This document shows positions 1-7,381 of a stretch of DNA of 11,635 nt, piece by piece. The stretch is from Thermoanaerobaculia bacterium. Lineage in GTDB: Bacteria; Acidobacteriota; Thermoanaerobaculia; Multivoradales; UBA5704. The number at the start of each line of letters is the position of its first letter. Position 1 is the first letter of the stretch. Location: positions 1-11,635 of the forward strand of contig JASLEW010000995.1 in NCBI GenBank assembly GCA_030150965.1, in the 5' to 3' direction. The translations under genes were made by a program, and so were the position numbers. The notes under the pieces were generated by a model. The model made no database searches and was not told the origin of the DNA. It saw nothing but the letters and a program-made list of their open reading frames with translations.

Positions 1-3000
1 GGCCCAAGGGCGTCGCCGTCACCCATGTGGGGGTGTCGCGGCTGGTGCTCGGCATCCGCCACGCCGCCCTCGGGCCCGATCAGACCTTCCTGCAGCTCGC
101 GCCCATCTCCTTCGACGCCTCGACGTTCGAGATCTGGGCCCCGCTGCTCAACGGCGGCAGGCTGGCGGTCCCGCCGGCCCACGCCCTCTCGCTCGCGGAG
201 ATCGGCCGCGCCATCGACCGCCACCGGGTGACCACCCTGTGGCTCACCGCCGGCCTGTTCCACCGCTTCGTGGAGCACCATCCGGAGGCCCTGCGGCCGG
301 TGCGCCAGCTGTTCGCCGGCGGCGACGTGCTGTCCGCGGCGCACGTGCGCCGGGTGCTCGCCGAGCTGCCGGACACCCGGCTCTTCAATGGCTACGGCCC
401 GACCGAGAACACGACCTTCACCACCTGCGAGCCGCTGGCGGGCGCCGCGCGCTTCGGCGCCGCCGTGCCGCTCGGGCGGCCGGTCCCCAACACCTCGGTC
501 CACGTGCTCGACCCCGAGGGCCAGCTTGTGCCGCTCGGCGTCGCCGGCGAGCTGTGCACCGGCGGCCTCGGCCTGGCGCGCGGCTATCTCGGACGGCCGG
601 AGCTCACCGCCGAGCGCTTCGTCCCCGATCCGTTCAGCGGCGGTGGCGCGGCGCCGGGAAGCCGCCTCTACCGCACCGGCGACCTGGTGCGCGCCCTGCC
701 CGACGGCCGGCTCGACTTCCTGGGCCGCCTCGATCAGCAGGTGAAGGTGCGTGGCTTCCGGGTCGAGCCGGGAGAGATCGAGTCCCGCATCGGCGAGCAT
801 CCGGCCGTGCTGCGGAGCGTCGTGGTGCCGCGCGAGGACGCTGCCGGCGAGCGCATCCTGGTGGCCTACGTGGTGGAGAACCCGGCCTACGAGGCGCCGC
901 CGGCCGGCCCGGCCGCCATTGCCGGGGCGCCCGGGGCGGTGGGAGCGGTTGCGGCGGCGGCGAGCCCGGTGCAGACTGAGCAGGTCTCGCAATGGGGCGA
1001 GATCTTCGACGACCTCTACTGCGAGCAGGCGGTCGACGGCGATCCCACCTTCAACATCGTCGGCTGGAACAGCTCCTACACCGACCTGCCGCTCCCCCGC
1101 GGCGAGATGGAGGAGTGGCTGGCGGACACCATCGACCGCATCGCCAGCCTCGGCCCGCGGCGGGTGCTGGAGATCGGCTGCGGCACCGGCATGATCCTCT
1201 TCCGCATCGCGCCGCGCTGCGATCAGTACACCGCCACCGACGTGTCCGGCCGCGCCCTGGCCTATGTCGAGAGCCTGCTCGACCGCCAGGACGAGGGGCC
1301 GGGGACGGCCGCCGGGCCGCGCATCGAGCGCTCGCGCGTGCGGCTCCTGGAACGCTCGGCCGAGCAGCTGGACGGCCTGGCGGCCGGCTCCTTCGACACC
1401 GTGATCCTCAACTCGGTGGCGCAGTATTTTCCCAGCGCCGACTACCTGGCGGCGGTGGTGGAGCGGGCGGTGGAGCTGGTGCGCCCCGGCGGCGCGGTCT
1501 TCCTCGGCGACCTGCGCAGCCTGCCGCTGCTCGCCGCCTTCCACACCTCGCTCGAGCTGTTCCAGGCCCCGCCCGAGATGCCGCTCGAGCGCCTGCGCCA
1601 GCGGGTGCAGGCCCGCCGCCTGCAGGAGAACGAGCTGGCGGTCGATCCCGCCTTCTTTGCCGCCCTCGGCCGGCGGTTGCCGCGGCTCGGCCGGGTCGAG
1701 GTGCACCCGAAGCGGGGCCGCGCCCACAACGAGCTGACCGGCTTCCGCTATCAGGCCGTGCTGCGGGTCGGCGAGGCCGCGGGGGCGGCGGCGGGCGCCG
1801 AGGGTGCGGCGGCGCCGGAAGCAGCGTCGAGAGCGTCGGCGGCCCCGGGAGCGCTGGCAGGGGTGGCAGGGTTGGCGGCGGGGCCGGAGACCCCGGAGAC
1901 CCCGGAGACGATCGGCTGGCGCGACTGGCAGGACGAGGGGCTGAGCGTTGCCGCCCTGCGGCGGTATCTGGAGCAGGACAGGCCCGAGATCGTGGCCGTG
2001 CGCAACGTGCCGAACGCCCGTGTGGCCGAGGCGGTGGCGGCGGCGAGGTTGCTCGCCGGGGCCGCGGGGAACGCCGGACAACCCGCGTCCGCCGAGGCCC
2101 TTGGCGCCGCCGGATCGGCGGCCCCGAGAACCGCCGGCGATCTGCGCCGCCTCGCCGCGAGTGCCGCCGCCGGCGCCGCCGATCCGCAGGAGATCTGGGA
2201 TCTCGCCCTGGCCATCCCGGAGCTGCCCTACGAGGTCGAGCTGAGCTGCGTCTCCGCCGGCGGCGAGGGCTGTTTCGAGGCGGTCCTGCGCCGCCGCGGC
2301 GCTGCGGCAGGAGCGCGGCTGGCGCGGCCCTGGGAGTCCTCGCGGCCCTGGGAGTCATCGCGGCCATCGGAACCATCGGAACCGGCTCGGTCGGCGCGGT
2401 CAGCGGAGCCCTCGCAGCCATCGGAGCCAGCCCCGCCAGCCCTCGCCGCCCTGCTGCCGGAGCCGCGGGCGGCGGCCGCGGCGCAGCTCGGGCAGCTCAC
2501 CAACAACCCGCTGCTCGGTCGCTTCGCCCGCCGGCTCGCCCCCGAGCTGCGGGCCTTCCTGCGGGAGCGGCTGCCGGAGCACCTGGTGCCCGCCGCCTTC
2601 GTGCTGCTCGACGCCCTGCCGCTGTCCCCCAACGGCAAGGTGGACCGCCGCCGCCTGCCGGCTCCCGACGCCGGGCGGCCGGCCGGCGGCCAGGCGCCGG
2701 CGGCGCCGCGCAATCCCGTCGAGGCGAAGCTGGTGGAGATCTGGCGCGAGCTGCTGGGGCTCGACCTGGTCGGCGTGGACGACGACTTCTTCGAGCTCGG
2801 CGGCCACTCGCTGCTCGCCACCCAGGCGGTGTCGCGGATCCGCCAGGCCTTCGGCACCGAGCTGCCGCTGCGCACCTTCTTCGAGGCGCCGACGGTGGCC
2901 GCCGTGGCGGGCGCGCTGGCCGGCCTCGACGGGCGGCACGGCGACGGCGAGGCGCCGCCGCTCCTGCCGGCGCCGCGCGATGGTCGGCTGCCGCTCTCGT

Positions 3001-6000
3001 TCGCCCAGGAGCGGCTCTGGTTCCTGCGCCGCCTCGCGGCCCGGACCCTTGCCTACAACGAGTCGGCGGCATTCCGCCTGGACGGCAGGCTCGCCGTCGC
3101 CGCCCTGCGCTGGAGCCTCGACGAGCTGCTGCGGCGCCACGAGAGCCTGCGCACCGTCTTCCCCGAGGAGGACGGCGAGGCGGTGCAGCTCATCCTGCCG
3201 CCGCCGCCCTTCGCGATGACGCTGGTGGATCTCGGCGGCCTGCCCGCCGGGAGGCGCGACGCGGAGGCGCGGCGGCTGGCGCTGGCCGCGGCGCGGCGCC
3301 CCTTCGACCTGGCGGTCGGCCCGCTGCTGCGCGCCCTCCTGGTGCGCCTGGAAGAGCAGGCGCACGCGCTGCTCTTCTCCTTCCACCACATCGTCTTCGA
3401 CGGCTGGTCGATGGGCGTCTTCTCGCGCGAGCTCTCGGCGCTCTACGCCGCGCGGCTGGCCGGCCAGCCGTCGCCGCTCGCGCCGCTCGCCATCCAGTAC
3501 GCCGATTACGCCGCCTGGCAGCGGCGGTGGCTGCGCGGCGAGGTGCTGGAGCGGGAGCTGTCCTACTGGCGCGCGCGGCTGGCGGGCGTGCCGGTGCTCG
3601 GCCTGCCCACCGACCGGCCGCGTCCGGCGGTGGCCATGGCGCCGAGCGGCCAGCGCCTCGCCGTCGTGCCGCCGTCCCTCACCGCGGCCCTGCGGACCTT
3701 CGGCCGGCGGCGCGGCGCGACCCTGTTCATGACGCTCCTGGCCGGCTTCCAGGCGCTGCTCCACCGCTACAGCGGGCAGGACGACATCGCCGTCGGCTCG
3801 GCGATCGCCAACCGCACCCGCGCCGAGGTGGAGCCGCTGATCGGCTTCTTCGTCAACATGCTCGTGCTGCGCACCGACCTCGGCGGCGATCCGAGCTTCG
3901 ACGAGCTGCTGGAGCGGGTGCGCCAGGTGGCGCTCGGCGCCTATGCCCACCAGCACCTGCCGTTCGAGAAGCTGGTCGAGGAGCTGCGGCTCGACCGCAG
4001 CCTGCGCCACACCCCGCTGTTCCAGGTCAGCTTCCAGGTGGTCAACGTGCCGGCCGCGCCGCTCGCCCTGCCGGGCCTGGCGCTGCGGGCGCTGCCGTTC
4101 GCCGCCCGCTCGGCCAAGTTCGATCTCGACCTCGCGTTGCAGGAGGAGCCGGAGCGGCTGAGCGGCCTGCTCGACTACGACGCCGACCTGTTCGACGGCG
4201 CGACGATGGAGCGTCTGCTGGCGCATCTCGCCCGGCTCCTCGGCGGAGCCCTGGAGAATCCACGGCTCCGCCTCGCGGAGCTGCCGCTGCTCGGCGCCGC
4301 CGAGCTGCGGCAGCTGGTGAGCGAGTGGAACGACACCCGGGCGGCCCTGCCCGCGGCGGGGCGCCTCCTGCACGAGCGGTTCGAGGCCGCGGTGCGGCGC
4401 GCGCCGGCGGCGGTGGCCGTGGCCGGCGAGGGCGAGGAGCTGACCTACGGCGGCCTCAACGCGCGGGCCAACCGCCTCGCCCGGGCGCTGCGCCGTTGGG
4501 GGGTGGGTCCCGGCACGCGGGTGGGGGTCTGCTGCGAGCGCTCGCCGGCGATGATCGTCGGCCTGCTCGCGGTGCTCAAGGCCGGCGGCGCCTACGTGCC
4601 GCTCGATCCGTCCTATCCGCGGGAACGGCTGGCCTTCATGCTGACCGATGCCCGGGTGCCCGTGCTGCTCACCCAGGAGCGCCTGCTGCACCTGGTGCGG
4701 TCCGGCCCCACGACTCCGAGGGCCGCGGCCGGTCCGGCGCCCGCCGCGGCCGGCTGCCGCATCTTCTGCCTCGACGCGCAGTGGGGAGAGGTGGCCGGCG
4801 AGAGCGCCGAGGACGCCGCCGCCGGCGGTCCCGCCAGCGCCGACGAGCTGGCCTACGTGATCTACACCTCGGGTTCCACCGGACGTCCGAAGGGCGTCAT
4901 GAACAGCCACCGCGGGATCTGCAACCGGCTGCTCTGGCTGCAGGAGGCCGACGCCCTGACCGCGGCGGACCGCGTGCTGCAGAAGACCCCCTTCAGCTTC
5001 GACGTCTCGGTGTGGGAGATCTTCTGGCCGCTCGTCACCGGCGCCCGCCTGGTGCTGGCGCGGCCGGGCGGCCACCAGGACCCCGACTACCTGGTGCGGC
5101 TCGTCGTGCGCGAGGGGATCACCACGGCGCACTTCGTGCCGCCGATGCTGGAGGTCTTCCTGGAGACCCGGGACGTCGCGTCGTGCGTCTCGCTGCGCCG
5201 CGTGATCGCGAGCGGCGAGGCGCTCGGCGCCGCCCTGGAGCGCCGCTTCTTCGCCCGCTTCCCGGGCCGCGCGGCGCCGGCGCTCTACAACCTCTACGGC
5301 CCCACCGAGGCCGCGGTCGAGGTCACCGCCTGGCGCTGCGCGCCCGGCAGCCCGCTGGCCGCCGTGCCCATCGGACGGCCGGTGGCCAACACCGCCAACC
5401 ACGTGCTCGACGCCGGGCTGCGGCCGGTGCCGATCGGCATCGCCGGCGAGCTCTTCCTCGGCGGCGTGCAGCTCGCCCGCGGCTACCTCGACCGTCCGGA
5501 GCTGACCGCGGAGCGGTTCATCCCCAACCCGTTGGCGACCGCGGACGACCCGGGGACGCGCCTCTACCGCACCGGCGACCAGGTCCGCCGCCTGGCCGGC
5601 GGCGAGATCGTCTACCTCGGCCGGCTCGACCACCAGGTGAAGGTGCGCGGTTTCCGCATCGAGCTGGGCGAGATCGAGTCGGTCCTCGGCACGCTGCCCG
5701 GCGTGCGCGAGGCGGTGGTGGTGATGCGCGAGGACAAGCCCGGCGACCGGCGCCTGGTGGCCTACGTGACCGGCTCGCCCGGCGCTCCAGGCGAGGCGGG
5801 CTCCGCGATGGCCTCGTCCGCCCCTGGCGCCTCGTGCTCCTCGGACGCCCCTGGCCACGCCGGCGAGACGGTCCCGCCGGCGCCGCCCGCGGCGGCCGCG
5901 CCGCCGCTGACGGCCGACGCGCTGCGCGGTGAGCTGCGCCGGCGCCTGCCCGACTTCATGGTGCCGGCGGCGTTCGTGCACCTTGCCGCGCTGCCCCTCC

Positions 6001-7292
6001 ATCCCAACGGCAAGGTGGACCGGCGGGCGCTGCCGTCGCCGGAGCGTGGCGCGGCGGCGCGGTTCGTGGCGCCGCGCACGGCGGCCGAGGCGGTGCTGGC
6101 GGAGATCTGGCAGGAGGTGCTGGGCGTCGAGCGCGTCGGCATCAGCGACAGCTTCTTCGACCTGGGGGGGCACTCGCTGCTCGCCGTCCTGTTGATGGCC
6201 AGGATCGAGAAGCGCTGCGGCCGGTCCCTGCCCCTCGCCGCGCTCTTCGCCGCGCCCACCGTCGAGGCGCTGGCGGCGCTGCTCGACCAGGCCGGCGCGC
6301 AGCCCGGACGCTCTCCCCTGGTCGCGATCCGCCCCGCCGGCCGTCTGGCTCCCTTCTTCTGCGTCCATCCGGTGGGCGGCCAGGTGCTCTGCTACCTGGA
6401 TCTGGTCCGCCGCCTGGCGCCGGACCTTCCCTTCTACGCCCTGCAATCGCCGCCGGACAGCCCGGCGAGCATCGAGGCGATGGCGGCGCGTTACCTGGGC
6501 GAGGTGCGCCGCGTCCAGCCGCGCGGCCCATACCGGCTCGGCGGCTGGTCGCTGGGCGGGGTCATCGCCTTCGAGATGGCACGCCAGCTCGCGGCCGCGG
6601 GTGAGCGCGTGAGCTTCCTGGCGTTGATCGATTCCCTGCCGCCGGCGCCGGAGCCCGAGCGGCCGGCGACCGAGCAGGAGCTGGCCGCCTGGTTCGGCGG
6701 CGACCTCATCGCGCTGGCCGGCGGTGGCGCTCCCGTTGCCGGCCTCGCCGCGCTGGAGCGGGAGCTGGCGGCGATGCCGCCGGGAGAGACGCTGGCGCGG
6801 CTGGTGGACCTGGGGCATGCGGCCGGTCTCCTGCCCGCGGATCTCGGCCTGGCGCAGCTCCGGCCGCTGCACGCCACCTTCGCGGCCAATCTCCAGGCCG
6901 GCCGGGCCTACGCGCCCACACCCGGCGAGGGCAGCGCCGTGCTGTACCTCTCAGCCCAGACCGCCGCCGTCCGCGACCGGGAGATCCTCGGCGGCTGGCG
7001 CCGCCTGCTGCGCGGCGGCGTCCAGGCGCTCAGCCTCAAGGGCGACCATTACGGCCTGCTCCGTCACCCCGGTGTCGAGGTGCTGGGACGGCTGCTGAAT
7101 GCGCGGCTGGCCGATGATGCCGGCGGGCAGCCGCGGAGCGGTGCCGCCGGGCGGCAGGCGGCGCCAGCCGGCGCGCCGGAGGTGGCCGGTGCCGGAGCGG
7201 CGGTCAGCAGCGCGGAATCGCTCTGCGCCGTGGAGCCGGTCGGCGCCGGCAGCGCTGCCGGCGCGGCTGACCCGGGGGCGGCGGGACGCTGA
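1..7292 (+). CDS. Non-ribosomal peptide synthetase, C-terminal part (A-nMT-T-C-A-T-TE), 5' truncated by window edge
   Basis: A cytoplasmic modular synthetase that activates amino acids as adenylates, carries them on phosphopantetheine arms, condenses them and releases the peptide. The reading frame is open at the left edge: in-frame codons run from base 3, inside adenylation core A3 (PKGVAVTH), so the start is upstream and the GTG at 27 is internal. Numbering the codon at base 3 as residue 1, 2429 residues are visible. Domain order: interrupted A domain (1-885) with N-methyltransferase (about 328-750), T (about 900-975, Ser936), C (about 985-1430), A (about 1455-2010), T (about 2025-2100, Ser2058), TE (about 2105-2370), then an Ala/Gly/Pro-rich tail to the TGA at 7290-7292. 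All catalytic motifs I looked for are intact, so it should be functional. No epimerase domain is visible. It converges on the minus-strand permease. Module details are in the next three entries. The family call is certain; the product is unknown because upstream modules are missing. Confidence 0.97.
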   Translation, partial: PKGVAVTHVGVSRLVLGIRHAALGPDQTFLQLAPISFDASTFEIWAPLLNGGRLAVPPAHALSLAEIGRAIDRHRVTTLWLTAGLFHRFVEHHPEALRPVRQLFAGGDVLSAAHVRRVLAELPDTRLFNGYGPTENTTFTTCEPLAGAARFGAAVPLGRPVPNTSVHVLDPEGQLVPLGVAGELCTGGLGLARGYLGRPELTAERFVPDPFSGGGAAPGSRLYRTGDLVRALPDGRLDFLGRLDQQVKVRGFRVEPGEIESRIGEHPAVLRSVVVPREDAAGERILVAYVVENPAYEAPPAGPAAIAGAPGAVGAVAAAASPVQTEQVSQWGEIFDDLYCEQAVDGDPTFNIVGWNSSYTDLPLPRGEMEEWLADTIDRIASLGPRRVLEIGCGTGMILFRIAPRCDQYTATDVSGRALAYVESLLDRQDEGPGTAAGPRIERSRVRLLERSAEQLDGLAAGSFDTVILNSVAQYFPSADYLAAVVERAVELVRPGGAVFLGDLRSLPLLAAFHTSLELFQAPPEMPLERLRQRVQARRLQENELAVDPAFFAALGRRLPRLGRVEVHPKRGRAHNELTGFRYQAVLRVGEAAGAAAGAEGAAAPEAASRASAAPGALAGVAGLAAGPETPETPETIGWRDWQDEGLSVAALRRYLEQDRPEIVAVRNVPNARVAEAVAAARLLAGAAGNAGQPASAEALGAAGSAAPRTAGDLRRLAASAAAGAADPQEIWDLALAIPELPYEVELSCVSAGGEGCFEAVLRRRGAAAGARLARPWESSRPWESSRPSEPSEPARSARSAEPSQPSEPAPPALAALLPEPRAAAAAQLGQLTNNPLLGRFARRLAPELRAFLRERLPEHLVPAAFVLLDALPLSPNGKVDRRRLPAPDAGRPAGGQAPAAPRNPVEAKLVEIWRELLGLDLVGVDDDFFELGGHSLLATQAVSRIRQAFGTELPLRTFFEAPTVAAVAGALAGLDGRHGDGEAPPLLPAPRDGRLPLSFAQERLWFLRRLAARTLAYNESAAFRLDGRLAVAALRWSLDELLRRHESLRTVFPEEDGEAVQLILPPPPFAMTLVDLGGLPAGRRDAEARRLALAAARRPFDLAVGPLLRALLVRLEEQAHALLFSFHHIVFDGWSMGVFSRELSALYAARLAGQPSPLAPLAIQYADYAAWQRRWLRGEVLERELSYWRARLAGVPVLGLPTDRPRPAVAMAPSGQRLAVVPPSLTAALRTFGRRRGATLFMTLLAGFQALLHRYSGQDDIAVGSAIANRTRAEVEPLIGFFVNMLVLRTDLGGDPSFDELLERVRQVALGAYAHQHLPFEKLVEELRLDRSLRHTPLFQVSFQVVNVPAAPLALPGLALRALPFAARSAKFDLDLALQEEPERLSGLLDYDADLFDGATMERLLAHLARLLGGALENPRLRLAELPLLGAAELRQLVSEWNDTRAALPAAGRLLHERFEAAVRRAPAAVAVAGEGEELTYGGLNARANRLARALRRWGVGPGTRVGVCCERSPAMIVGLLAVLKAGGAYVPLDPSYPRERLAFMLTDARVPVLLTQERLLHLVRSGPTTPRAAAGPAPAAAGCRIFCLDAQWGEVAGESAEDAAAGGPASADELAYVIYTSGSTGRPKGVMNSHRGICNRLLWLQEADALTAADRVLQKTPFSFDVSVWEIFWPLVTGARLVLARPGGHQDPDYLVRLVVREGITTAHFVPPMLEVFLETRDVASCVSLRRVIASGEALGAALERRFFARFPGRAAPALYNLYGPTEAAVEVTAWRCAPGSPLAAVPIGRPVANTANHVLDAGLRPVPIGIAGELFLGGVQLARGYLDRPELTAERFIPNPLATADDPGTRLYRTGDQVRRLAGGEIVYLGRLDHQVKVRGFRIELGEIESVLGTLPGVREAVVVMREDKPGDRRLVAYVTGSPGAPGEAGSAMASSAPGASCSSDAPGHAGETVPPAPPAAAAPPLTADALRGELRRRLPDFMVPAAFVHLAALPLHPNGKVDRRALPSPERGAAARFVAPRTAAEAVLAEIWQEVLGVERVGISDSFFDLGGHSLLAVLLMARIEKRCGRSLPLAALFAAPTVEALAALLDQAGAQPGRSPLVAIRPAGRLAPFFCVHPVGGQVLCYLDLVRRLAPDLPFYALQSPPDSPASIEAMAARYLGEVRRVQPRGPYRLGGWSLGGVIAFEMARQLAAAGERVSFLALIDSLPPAPEPERPATEQELAAWFGGDLIALAGGGAPVAGLAALERELAAMPPGETLARLVDLGHAAGLLPADLGLAQLRPLHATFAANLQAGRAYAPTPGEGSAVLYLSAQTAAVRDREILGGWRRLLRGGVQALSLKGDHYGLLRHPGVEVLGRLLNARLADDAGGQPRSGAAGRQAAPAGAPEVAGAGAAVSSAESLCAVEPVGAGSAAGAADPGAAGR
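1853..1910 (+). repeat. In-frame 9-bp tandem repeats in the nMT linker
   Basis: There are two adjacent short arrays with a 9-bp period. The first, 1853-1879, has three units of the form GNTGGCAGG (third unit degenerate) and encodes an Ala/Gly/Val/Leu stretch. The second, 1884-1910, has three copies of CCGGAGACC (last base of the third differs) and encodes PETPETPET. They sit in the linker between the methyltransferase core and its C-terminal part. Because the unit is a multiple of three, gain or loss of copies keeps the synthetase in frame. Confidence 0.85.
2325..2441 (+). repeat. Degenerate 9-bp minisatellite coding a Ser/Glu/Pro-rich linker
   Basis: About thirteen consecutive 9-bp units can be laid out in codon register, with a rough consensus GAGCCATCG. 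The first four form two 18-bp copies that differ at one position (CGGCCCTGG followed by GAGTCCTCG or GAGTCATCG), and units such as CCATCGGAA are repeated exactly further on. The peptide reads RPWESS twice and then (S/A)(E/R/Q)(P/S)-type triplets. It lies just before the NNPLLG segment that leads into A9, so it is a flexible linker within the split adenylation domain. Confidence 0.85.
2955..6300 (+). other. NRPS module: LCL-type C, serine-type A, and T domain
   Basis: The condensation domain shows C1 (SFAQERLWFL, from 2997), C2 (RRHESLRTVF), the active-site motif HHIVFDG at 3384-3404, C4 (YADYAAWQR), C5 (IGFFVNMLVLR), C6 (HQHLPFEKLVEEL) and C7 (RHTPLFQVSF). The motif style is that of LCL domains, which join two L residues, and this agrees with the lack of an epimerase upstream. 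The adenylation domain has all ten cores, from LTYGGLN (4440) to NGKVDR (6006). Its GrsA-aligned code is D-V-W-H-I-S-L-V-E-K (residues 1667, 1668, 1671, 1710, 1735, 1737, 1764, 1772, 1773, 2004). Serine codes are typically DVWH(L/F/V/I)SL(I/V)DK, so serine is predicted, with an unusual Glu for Asp at position 331. The T domain has FFDLGGHSLL with its phosphopantetheine serine at 6174-6176. Confidence 0.88.
6310..7110 (+). other. NRPS C-terminal thioesterase (type I TE)
   Basis: This alpha/beta-hydrolase domain takes the finished peptide from the last T domain and releases it by hydrolysis or cyclisation. The core starts with APFFCVHPVGG, the usual oxyanion-hole strand. The nucleophile elbow GWSLGG places the catalytic serine at 6549-6551. 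The acidic residue is probably the Asp of ALIDSLPP at 6630-6632, 27 residues later, which is the same spacing as Ser80-Asp107 in the surfactin thioesterase. The histidine is that of GDHYGLL at 7047-7049. Its presence marks the end of the assembly line, so any further biosynthetic core genes should lie to the left. Whether the product is linear or cyclic cannot be told from the sequence. Confidence 0.93.
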
Positions 7293-7300
7293 GCGCACCC

Positions 7301-7327
7301 CCCTCGGGGCAATCGGGGCAATGGGGT
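7301..7327. repeat. Short 9-bp repeat in the intergenic gap
   Basis: Just after the NRPS stop the sequence reads as three 9-bp units: CCCTCGGGG, CAATCGGGG and a degenerate CAATGGGGT. The perfectly repeated core is TCGGGGCAA twice (7304-7321). It has the same period as the repeats inside the NRPS gene and shares the ATCGG core. No function can be assigned. Confidence 0.6.
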
Positions 7328-7360
7328 CTCTGGACGGGGCGCTCCGTTCCATCCATGCGG

Positions 7361-7374
7361 GTGGGCGCGCCCAC
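7361..7374. terminator. Possible weak bidirectional terminator hairpin (14-bp palindrome)
   Basis: GTGGGCGCGCCCAC is a perfect palindrome and could fold as a 5-bp GC stem with a CGCG loop. It lies in the 89-bp gap between two convergent genes, where both transcripts must end. It has no T-tract on either side, so it is not a canonical intrinsic terminator, and in such GC-rich DNA a palindrome of this size may be chance. Confidence 0.25.
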
Positions 7375-7381
7375 GGCAAGC

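Larger units (their letters stand above)
1..2925 (+). other. NRPS module: A domain interrupted by N-methyltransferase, plus T domain (predicted N-methyl-Val-like)
   Basis: Adenylation cores A4 to A8 are readable (FDASTFEIW, NGYGPTENTTF, LYRTGDL, VKVRGFR). A methyltransferase then follows and A9/A10 resume only at about 2570-2648 (LPEHLVP, NGKVDR). Insertion between A8 and A9 is the classic place for NRPS N-methyltransferases. The inserted domain opens with VSQWGEIFDDLY, has the SAM-binding loop VLEIGCGTG at 1164-1190 and the nMT signature NSVAQYFP at 1410-1433; its C-terminal part (WQDEGL, VPNARV, NNPLLG) also fits this family. Mapped onto GrsA pocket positions the specificity code reads D-A-F-W-F-G-G-T-F-K (residues 38, 39, 42, 80, 104, 106, 130, 138, 139, 879), close to known DAFW(I/L)GGTFK valine codes. 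The T domain has FFELGGHSLL with its attachment serine at 2808-2810. The methyltransferase call is firm, valine moderately so. Confidence 0.88.

Noticed and set aside
27..29. GTG as the start of the NRPS protein
   Set aside because: In-frame codons before it encode the end of adenylation core A3, so the protein clearly starts upstream of the window.
984..2300. C- or O-methyltransferase instead of N-methyltransferase
   Set aside because: The position between A8 and A9 and the NSVAQYFP and VSQW signatures are those of NRPS N-methyltransferases.
2325..2441. CRISPR-like array
   Set aside because: The units are contiguous, degenerate and in codon register, with no spacers and no cas genes nearby.
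992..6872. Very long open frames in other registers and on the opposite strand across the NRPS gene
   Set aside because: Their translations are Arg/Ala/Pro/Gly-rich with no recognisable domain, while the main frame has every expected NRPS motif. They result from extreme G+C at third positions.
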